Source of the DNA: JAPLGZ01 sp038225095
GTDB lineage: Bacteria; Chloroflexota; Anaerolineae; Caldilineales; Caldilineaceae
NCBI GenBank assembly: GCA_038225095.1
Contig: JBBREZ010000049.1
Location: 1-21,078 of the forward strand
Direction: 5' to 3'
DNA: 21,078 nucleotides
Shown one piece after another: positions 16,201-21,078 of this stretch (positions are counted from its first letter, which is position 1; each line of letters opens with the position of its first letter). A program made the position numbers and the translations under genes. The notes beneath the pieces are model-generated. The model was not told the DNA's origin, did not search any database, and saw only the letters and a list, made by a program, of their open reading frames with translations.

Positions 16201-16350
16201 CCATAACGCCGGGATCGCCAATCCAAACAACGTCAGCCATAACCGGTCGTACAGCCAATACCAACTGGCGCGCAACGTCTGCCCCACACTGGACGTTGCA
16301 AATTTATGGCGGATTAGCCATGGTGAGGAAGTCGCTTTCTCAACACTCAT
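13225..16350 (-). CDS. YfhO/PTPS-related-like giant membrane glycosyltransferase with three C-terminal modules
   Basis: At 1041 residues this is the largest protein here. The N-terminal membrane part has FDGGLHLLR (61-69), FYPRW (82-86) and GYGYPLFNFYAPSTYYL (93-109). These motifs are typical of the 6-pyruvoyl-tetrahydropterin synthase-related membrane proteins and YfhO-like GT-C proteins. About thirteen hydrophobic segments follow to roughly residue 425. An outer domain then contains FNNFYFPGWQVMLD (509-522) and LPAGSHDVQLTW, the YfhO-type 'PGW' domain, and two more helices (about 550-605). The C-terminal 426 residues hold three beta modules (about 616-735, 750-890 and 905-1041) with NWPPGTLVDDAY, LLWDRYY and SWAPGEVIVDR at matching places. 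It is probably a glycosyltransferase or polymer-modifying enzyme using lipid-linked sugar, not a pterin enzyme. The ATG overlaps the previous stop by ATGA, implying coupled translation with 16347-18701. Confidence 0.83.
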   Translation of the reverse strand: MSVEKATSSPWLIRHKFATSSVGQTLRASWYWLYDRLWLTLFGLAIPALWPFYQEGLPRSFDGGLHLLRLGVLDYLIRHGTFYPRWTPSLMLGYGYPLFNFYAPSTYYLVELLHLLGFSFYFAFMASFGLLILVAGFGMWLVARATFGPHQPWSALVAATAYMYAPYLLTNVYIRGALAEAGAQALLPWIFWSVSRLFQERQPSRYCLPVALSLGGLAITHNITLLFLPPILLVYMAICWWQGERNRLTLYWAGLSLVLAMGISAFFWLPLVLERHYLADTAYEIAKTVWLPGSVWTWHNFLDAGFVFTHTFARPIRLGLIQLGLAIAGLLLARRRDPVWLFWGVAALLISLLIGAWALPLWLSNDVLPVAQFTWRLLALLSLPLALLTGGLLLPLRLRWQPTVVGGLLLILIVLANLPRLSWMDVFAASSTDVALPVFAQVEVDNGILGGGEGNSSIQEFRPRWVDRTLVLAPAKAQTAPKLDLQLRRGNAYDLDFHVAGGAGGPLRFNNFYFPGWQVMLDQHTLLKIYPSTNLGLLTVDLPAGSHDVQLTWAGTPLATWAGAISLLTLAALTWLTGRQRGWRWLAVVPCALLVFGLTAFIWPRPWTAIETSAQMVEANGVRLLGLRTEQINAGQLYLYPYWYAVGAPSKTLRVEWELLDERGIVKTETLTYPYFNTTQASNWPPGTLVDDAYVLALPPGLPQGIYRIAVRLGATAAEWQQPAHTVGTFTLTSPIPEQTAPPNPLNVQIGDAIRLMGFTATAAGQPLAFVADKPTIVVSGAYVRYTLDWQALAAVAQNYHGFVHLTDIAGRPLVQEDQLPGPFFRPPLLWDRYYAQPDTYLLRIPANAPSGLYWPEVGMYNFATRDRLPVRTAGQATSDDHFRLPPVKIVNPATPTPTQQATAHFGDMASLLGYDLAVPAAGLHAGDHFSVTLYYRSEAATQVDYTRFLHLENATSGMAAQYDSPPQQGGNPTWSWAPGEVIVDRVALQVSAQASPGPYTLYLGFYDPKTNGVRIQARRADGKEFLDDRAIVTELNIRAQ

Positions 16351-18701
16351 TGGGCAGCATCCTGGCGTAACAGCACAAAGAAGTCGGGCGCCTTTTCACC
16401 GTCCGCCTGTAAAGGCAAGCGGGTTTGCCCTTGATCGTAGAGACCAATAATTAATTGGGACCACTGCGTGCCCGGTGCTAGGGCAGGTGACGCTGCAAAG
16501 CGATAATCGTCTTCGATCACATCGCCGGGCTGCCAGGTTGAAGTCGGAAAACGATTTTGCTGCGGTGGCTGGTCAATTTGGGCCAGCAATTTGCCGGTTT
16601 TATCTAACAACTGGACAAACACCGTGTAATTCGTATTCACAACTTGGGTCGCCTGCCATTTAACGTGGACCGCCACGGGCAGCTTGGTCTGATCACGTTC
16701 GACAGCCACCGTCGCCAATTGAATGCCATTCGCCCAGCGCGCGACTGAGTTGGGGTTGAGCGCAACGGAAGGTGCGGCAGCATGCACGCGCACTTGGGCC
16801 AACACCACGCGGTCACCGGTCGTTTGGCCTTGAGCGTTCAGCACAGCTTGGCGTTTGGTCTTATTATCGTATTGGTAGAAGCCAAGACTCAACGTCGCCA
16901 ACCCCGCATAGCGCTGATCTTTGACCACAATGGCATACGTGTCCGCAAAAACGCCACCCGGCAACCACTGGCGCGTCGGGTGGCGGCCTTGCGCCGGAAC
17001 GCCGTCGAACTGATAAAGCAACCGGTCATGTTCGTCGGCCAGATGAATAAACAAGGTGTAAAAGCCGTCGATGAGTTGCGGCGTGGAAAAATAGAGCGTG
17101 ATCGGCAACGGCTGGCCCGGTCGCACAGCCGCGCCTTTAGGCAGATCAACGCCCAGGAGTTGCATGCCGCTGGCAAATTGCGCGTTTACGGGGCGATCCA
17201 GCTGCGGTGCGGCGGCCAAAGTGGGCGGCAGATGATACCCGTTGTACAACGTGCTAGTCTGCGATAGGGCCAACCCGACAAAGAACAGCGCAATTGCCCC
17301 TTGCAACCACGGCTGCCAGCGCCGCGGCAACCAGGATTGCCAGCCAAAGACTAACAATAAGGCCAGCGCCGGTGAAGCGGCCAGCATCAAGCGCCCTTGT
17401 TCGCCGTAATCGACAGTGCGCGTCCAGTTGAGCACGCTCAGCGCAAAGAGCACAAACCAAAGCAACATCGTCGCCAAAATCAAGCGCTCGTGCCGGTCCT
17501 CAGGATGCCGCGTGCGCACGAGCCAAGGCAGCAAGCCGAGACCGCCAACCCCCATAAAAACTTTGGTCGTATCCAGATAAGCGGCGGGCGCAATGATGCT
17601 GACAAAGACGCCCCAATACGAGGCAACCAGCCAGGGCACATAATCCAACGTTTTGGCGAGGCTAAAAGGCTGTGGGCGATATAAACTGGGCAGGGCCAAC
17701 GCCATCTGGCGCATGGGGATCGGCTGGCCCCAGTACCACAGATTACGCCAATAATAACCGCCAGCGATGACCAAAAAGCCAAGCAGGGCAAACCCAATCG
17801 CGCGCAACGTATGCCGCCAATCGGTATAGCTCAGGTAAATGCCGACAAAAATCAGCAGCGGCGCGCCCAACAAGAATGCGCTGTATTTAGCCAGCGCGGC
17901 CAACCCGGCGCAAACGCCCACCCAAAACCAACTGCGCGCCGTCTTCGCCACATAGACGCTGTACGCCGCCGCCCACATGGTGAAAACATTGGTGGCGACC
18001 GACCAGGCGTCCGTGGTGATATTGGCGGCGGCAAACAGGAATTGTGGGTTAAAACCGACAATGCTCGTGGTGGCGATGGCGAGCGTCGGTGCGCGCGGAA
18101 AAAGCGTGCGTGTCAACAGCCACGTGCCGAGCACGGCCAGCAAGCCGCCCAGCATCGCCACCCCGCGCGCAATCCAAAGCGGCCAGATCCCAGCCCAAGT
18201 CCGCTCGGGCAAAGTTACGGTGAGCCGTTGGCTTAACACTTTGTCATGATAGGGATTGGCGCTTTTGGCCGCCAGGGCCACGCTCTCAGCAAGCGGGGAA
18301 CCTACAGAAGCGAGGGCCGCCAACGTATAATACAGCGGCGGCTGGGCGACTAATTCATAAGAAAGATTAGCCGTGGACCGGCCTAACAGGGGCAACTGGC
18401 GGTGCGCACGCAAATAGGTGATGTAACGATAATGCGCCAAGGCGTCGAAGCCTTCCAAGGGTGGAATCAGCGCCGCATAGGTAATCACCAAGCCCAGGAA
18501 CAGGCTCATCAGCAGCGCAATCGCCCAGTTTTGTCTGCGCCGCTGGCTAGCATCGACAACTGCGGCTGACTGAGGCTGCTGTACGCGACCGCCAATTTCT
18601 GGGCTAGGATAAGACTGGGCTGTGAGGCGTAATGCGCCCCCTCTAGCGGATTGAGTTAACGTAGTCCATAAACGATTCATCATCGATTTGACATTAAACA
18701 T
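16347..18701 (-). CDS. DUF2142-like GT-C membrane glycosyltransferase with two modules, paralogue of the 18753-20993 product
   Basis: This 784-residue protein has a cytoplasmic tail of about 58 residues, longer than in its paralogue, and then a first helix. PPLEGFDALAHYRYI (about 80-94) is the acidic loop-1 motif, and YELVAQPPLYYTLAAL is also shared. About ten hydrophobic segments run to near residue 490; GFNPQFLFAAANITTDAW and AGLAALAKYSAFLLG match the paralogue almost residue for residue. Two beta modules follow (513-640 and 655-784), marked by GRHPTRQWLPGGVFADTY (572-589) and RFPTSTWQPGDVIEDDY (717-733). It likely transfers a sugar from polyprenyl phosphate to a surface acceptor. ATG at 18701 is taken; tandem ATGs at codons 7 and 8 are alternatives, and none has a clear Shine-Dalgarno sequence. 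A palindromic region separates it by 51 nt from the upstream gene, and it overlaps the downstream one by ATGA. Confidence 0.86.
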   Translation of the reverse strand: MFNVKSMMNRLWTTLTQSARGGALRLTAQSYPSPEIGGRVQQPQSAAVVDASQRRRQNWAIALLMSLFLGLVITYAALIPPLEGFDALAHYRYITYLRAHRQLPLLGRSTANLSYELVAQPPLYYTLAALASVGSPLAESVALAAKSANPYHDKVLSQRLTVTLPERTWAGIWPLWIARGVAMLGGLLAVLGTWLLTRTLFPRAPTLAIATTSIVGFNPQFLFAAANITTDAWSVATNVFTMWAAAYSVYVAKTARSWFWVGVCAGLAALAKYSAFLLGAPLLIFVGIYLSYTDWRHTLRAIGFALLGFLVIAGGYYWRNLWYWGQPIPMRQMALALPSLYRPQPFSLAKTLDYVPWLVASYWGVFVSIIAPAAYLDTTKVFMGVGGLGLLPWLVRTRHPEDRHERLILATMLLWFVLFALSVLNWTRTVDYGEQGRLMLAASPALALLLVFGWQSWLPRRWQPWLQGAIALFFVGLALSQTSTLYNGYHLPPTLAAAPQLDRPVNAQFASGMQLLGVDLPKGAAVRPGQPLPITLYFSTPQLIDGFYTLFIHLADEHDRLLYQFDGVPAQGRHPTRQWLPGGVFADTYAIVVKDQRYAGLATLSLGFYQYDNKTKRQAVLNAQGQTTGDRVVLAQVRVHAAAPSVALNPNSVARWANGIQLATVAVERDQTKLPVAVHVKWQATQVVNTNYTVFVQLLDKTGKLLAQIDQPPQQNRFPTSTWQPGDVIEDDYRFAASPALAPGTQWSQLIIGLYDQGQTRLPLQADGEKAPDFFVLLRQDAAQ

Positions 18702-18704
18702 TAT

Positions 18705-18785
18705 CGGGAATAACAGGATTTGGTAGATAGGGACGCCTACCTGTTTCCCGATTTACCTGTCTACCAGAGGGAATGGCTTATTCCC
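18705..18785. repeat. Interleaved palindromes between the two DUF2142-like genes
   Basis: Two long stems are interleaved. GGTAGATAGG (18722-18731) pairs with CCTGTCTACC (18756-18765) with one mismatch. CGGGAA-TA-ACAGG (18705-18717) pairs with CCTGTTTCCCG (18740-18750) with a 2-nt bulge. The order A-B-A'-B' means they are either alternative or form a pseudoknot. A third hairpin, GGGAAT/ATTCCC (18769-18774 and 18780-18785), lies in the coding end of the 18753-20993 gene. The stop codon (18755-18753) is inside the structure, and the last residues of that protein, IGNKPFPLVDR, are encoded by it. ACCTGTCTACC is shared with 6379-6389. It may act as an attenuator or be a repeated element. Confidence 0.7.
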
Positions 18786-20993
18786 AATCATGTCTATTGT
18801 ATCTCTTTGTGCAAGTACATAAAAATCGTGTGAACCCTCATCCGTCTCTAACAAAAGCCGGTGTTGCTGGGCATCATAAAAGCCGATGATGATTTTTCGC
18901 CATTGCGTGGTTGGGTGACCAAAGGTATAAACATCGCGAATGACATCGCTGTTCTGCCAGGTGGAGGTAGGAAACCGGCCTGCCTGGGGTTGCTGATCCA
19001 CCTGCGCCAAGAGTTGGCCGGAGCCATCTAACAATTGGGCAAAGACCGTGTAGTCGTTATGAATCACCTGCGTCGTCTGCCAAGCGACGTGGAGTGAAAC
19101 AGGCAAGTAGCTGCTATCCTGATCAACTTTTACCGAAAGCAATTGGATGCCGTTTTCCCAGCGCGCGAGTGGAACAGCAACGACGGGTGTCGGTAACGGC
19201 GTGGTACTATCGACGCGCACGCGTGCCACAGTCAGGCGGTCACCAATCACGTTGCCGTCGGCCCCGACCACCATCTGGCGCTGATGGGCATCGCGATAGT
19301 TGTAAAAGCCCAAGCTCAACGTGGCAAGCGTGTCATGCACGGGTAACTTGCTGTCGAGCCAATAGGTATCCGCAAAAACCGCGCCGGGCACCCATTGGCG
19401 CGTGGGGTGGCGGCCTTGGGCGGGCACTCCATCAAATTGATAAAGCAACTGGTCTTTATCATCGGCAAGGTGAATGAATAAAGTGTAAAAATCACTGATT
19501 TCCTTTTGCGTTGTAAAGTAAATGGTCAACGGCATCGGTTTACCCGGCAAAATCGACGCCCCGGATGGGAAATCAATGCCCAATACTTGCATACCGCCTT
19601 CAAAATGAGCATTGATTTCCCGATCATAGTGGAGCGGCGGCGTCATCGCCAGGGGGATATAGTAGCTATCATAAACGGTAAATAGCTGAGAAACGGCCAG
19701 CCCCAAAAATAAAATGGCAAGCAAACGGTGTAGACTCGCGTGCCATTGCGTGGGCAGCCAAGCCTGCCAGCCAAAAACCACCAGGAGCGCAATCGCGGGC
19801 GCAGCCGGAAAAAGTAAGCGGCCTTGATTGGAGGCAACCATCAAATGGATCCAGTTAACCAGGCTGGCAAAGATCACGCCAAACCAAATCCAGGCCAACC
19901 CCAGCGCAGGCCACTGGCTGGTTTGCCGGGCCACAAGCCAACGAATCGGCAGCACGCATAGCCCAAGCGTGGCGATGCCAAGCACATTCTGGATCACCCA
20001 ATGATAACCTGGCGGCGCAATGATGCCGTAGCCGAAGACGCCCCAATAGGAATGCAGTAACCACTGCACTTCTTGCCATAGCTTATGCCCAAAGAAAGGC
20101 AAAGGTTCGGGCCTGAACAGGCCAGGCAGCAACGTTAAGATCTTTTGTAAAGGCGTCAAAGAACCCGTTTCAACCAGATTACTCAGATACCAGAAGCCAG
20201 CCGTGACCAGAAAACCCGCAGCCAACAAAAGCGTTTGCTGCCCCAAACGCCACCAACTTTCTCTGTGCCAATTTTCCCTGTGCCATTGACTGAGCCAGAT
20301 AAAGCCCAGTGGCACAACGACGAACAAGCCACTATATTTGGTCAAAGCAGCCAGGCCCGCGCACATGCCGGTTAAGAGCCAGCCCAGCCGTGGTCGCGTG
20401 GTGCGCGTGCTATAGATGCCAAGTGCAATCGCCCAGACAAACATGGCGGCCGCCCAAGTATCATTGGTAATCGTGCCCGCGCTGAAGAGAAACTGCGGGT
20501 TCAAACCCACAATGCTGGCAACCGCCAGGGCTGCGGTCGGTTGCGTCGGCAGCAACCAGCGCAAACAAAACCAACTGCCCAGCACCGTCAATAATCCACC
20601 GAGCAGCGCCACCAACTTGGCAATGTAAATCGGCAACTCGGCCAATGCGGTAAAGTGCGGCGGGGTGAAGGTGGCGCGTTGACTGAGCCCTTTTTGATAA
20701 TAGGGATTTACCTGATTGAGTTCGAGCGCTTCTGGGCTGATGGTGCCCGCGCTGACCAGCGCGGCAATGGCATAGTAAAAAGGTGGTTGTTGCACCAGTT
20801 CGTGAGAAAAAGCCGCAGTTTCACTGTCTAAACCTGGCAAGCGCTGGGTCCGCTGCAAATAGGCAATATAGCGAAAGTGATCGCCCGAATCCGGCCCTTC
20901 AAAAAACGGCGTCATGAGGCCATACAAACTTGCCATGATGCAGAAAGCGACCAGCAGCATGATCATTTCAAAATCGCGCTTCCATTTCATCAT
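18753..20993 (-). CDS. DUF2142-like GT-C membrane glycosyltransferase with two modules
   Basis: This 746-residue protein starts MMKWKRD, with one membrane helix (about 8-27) and then TPFFEGPDSGDHFRYI (28-43), the loop-1 acidic motif. HELVQQPPFYYAIAAL and GLNPQFLFSAGTITNDTW follow. About ten hydrophobic segments run to near residue 450. Two beta modules (468-595 and about 612-735) carry GRHPTRQWVPGAVFADTY (527-544) and RFPTSTWQNSDVIRDVY (673-689). It is clearly a tandem paralogue of the 16347-18701 product. The function is inferred as sugar transfer from a polyprenyl carrier outside the membrane. The last dozen residues (IGNKPFPLVDR) have no match in the paralogue, which stops sooner, and they are encoded by palindromic DNA. 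Two ATGs are adjacent at the start, with TAGG a few nt before. It is the first gene of the block in this window. Confidence 0.87.
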   Translation of the reverse strand: MMKWKRDFEMIMLLVAFCIMASLYGLMTPFFEGPDSGDHFRYIAYLQRTQRLPGLDSETAAFSHELVQQPPFYYAIAALVSAGTISPEALELNQVNPYYQKGLSQRATFTPPHFTALAELPIYIAKLVALLGGLLTVLGSWFCLRWLLPTQPTAALAVASIVGLNPQFLFSAGTITNDTWAAAMFVWAIALGIYSTRTTRPRLGWLLTGMCAGLAALTKYSGLFVVVPLGFIWLSQWHRENWHRESWWRLGQQTLLLAAGFLVTAGFWYLSNLVETGSLTPLQKILTLLPGLFRPEPLPFFGHKLWQEVQWLLHSYWGVFGYGIIAPPGYHWVIQNVLGIATLGLCVLPIRWLVARQTSQWPALGLAWIWFGVIFASLVNWIHLMVASNQGRLLFPAAPAIALLVVFGWQAWLPTQWHASLHRLLAILFLGLAVSQLFTVYDSYYIPLAMTPPLHYDREINAHFEGGMQVLGIDFPSGASILPGKPMPLTIYFTTQKEISDFYTLFIHLADDKDQLLYQFDGVPAQGRHPTRQWVPGAVFADTYWLDSKLPVHDTLATLSLGFYNYRDAHQRQMVVGADGNVIGDRLTVARVRVDSTTPLPTPVVAVPLARWENGIQLLSVKVDQDSSYLPVSLHVAWQTTQVIHNDYTVFAQLLDGSGQLLAQVDQQPQAGRFPTSTWQNSDVIRDVYTFGHPTTQWRKIIIGFYDAQQHRLLLETDEGSHDFYVLAQRDTIDMIGNKPFPLVDR

Positions 20994-21078
20994 GGGCCTA
21001 CTGTAGGTGTTCGGTAATCGGTGGTTAGAGGTAAGAATTCAGAAACCCCACCCGCGCCCAGTGGGCTCCCGCTCCCCT
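20994..21078. other. Upstream region of the glycosyltransferase block, cut by the window end
   Basis: This 85-nt stretch precedes the first ATG of the 18753-20993 gene. It shows CCTAC-T-GTAGG next to the start, an AT-richer middle, and a GC-rich end with GCCCA-G-TGGGC (21056-21066). The GC-rich part may be the first arm of another long palindrome continuing past the window. No convincing promoter is visible. Confidence 0.3.

Noticed and set aside
13225..16350. Annotation as a 6-pyruvoyl-tetrahydropterin synthase
   Set aside because: The name of the related Pfam family is misleading. The protein is a giant polytopic membrane protein with GT-C-like loop motifs and none of the pterin synthase active-site histidines in a small soluble fold.
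1327..18785. CRISPR array or direct-repeat array
   Set aside because: The repeats are single inverted pairs at separate sites, with no regular spacer-repeat pattern and no cas genes.

Overview
This window looks like a chromosomal segment from a member of the Chloroflexota. That is inference. It rests on the moderate GC content, the run of very large GT-C membrane glycosyltransferases with C-terminal beta-rich modules, the orphan membrane-anchored glycosidase-like and solute-binding proteins, and intergenic palindromes with GTAGGG/CCCTAC ends. A Herpetosiphon-like filamentous relative would fit, but no 16S or other marker is present to settle it.

Layout. Positions 1-136 (minus) hold the N-terminus of a family 2 glycosyltransferase that runs out of the window. 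Next, all minus, are a TyrA-like dehydrogenase (226-1203), an HD-domain hydrolase (1512-2114) and an M50 site-2-type membrane metalloprotease (2117-2851). The last two are 2 nt apart and probably one transcript. A divergent promoter region (about 2852-3179) separates them from a plus-strand group: a membrane-anchored clan GH-A-like glycosidase (3180-4298), a membrane-anchored family 3 solute-binding protein overlapping it by ATGA (4295-5137), and a calcineurin-like metallophosphoesterase with a TTG start and a strong Shine-Dalgarno sequence (5359-6282).

From 6481 to 20993 the minus strand is almost entirely six long polytopic GT-C proteins, in transcription order 18753-20993, 16347-18701, 13225-16350, 11124-13016, 8916-10994 and 6481-8892. 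They belong to three membrane scaffolds: DUF2142-like (three), ArnT/GT39-like (two) and YfhO/PTPS-related-like (one). All carry one to three copies of the same kind of extracytoplasmic beta-rich module of about 110-130 residues, marked by a P-T-x-x-W-x-P-G-x-x-x-x-D-x-Y signature. I count about 11 copies. Spacing suggests these units: 18753, 16347 and 13225 together (the last two overlap by ATGA), 11124 alone, and 8916 with 6481 (23 nt apart).

Long, mostly gene-free palindromes sit just downstream of minus-strand genes at 1327-1395, 6328-6401, 11012-11074, 13199-13233 and 18705-18785. Two reach into the 3' end of the gene before them. They may be terminators, repeated palindromic elements, or both.

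Together the genes read as a locus for building a surface glycan or glycoprotein coat. The GT2 enzyme could make a polyprenyl-phosphate-sugar donor, the GT-C proteins could transfer the sugars on the outer face of the membrane, and the anchored glycosidase and binding protein would act at the same surface. The link between these groups is inference. No tRNA, rRNA, CRISPR array, transposase or phage gene was seen.
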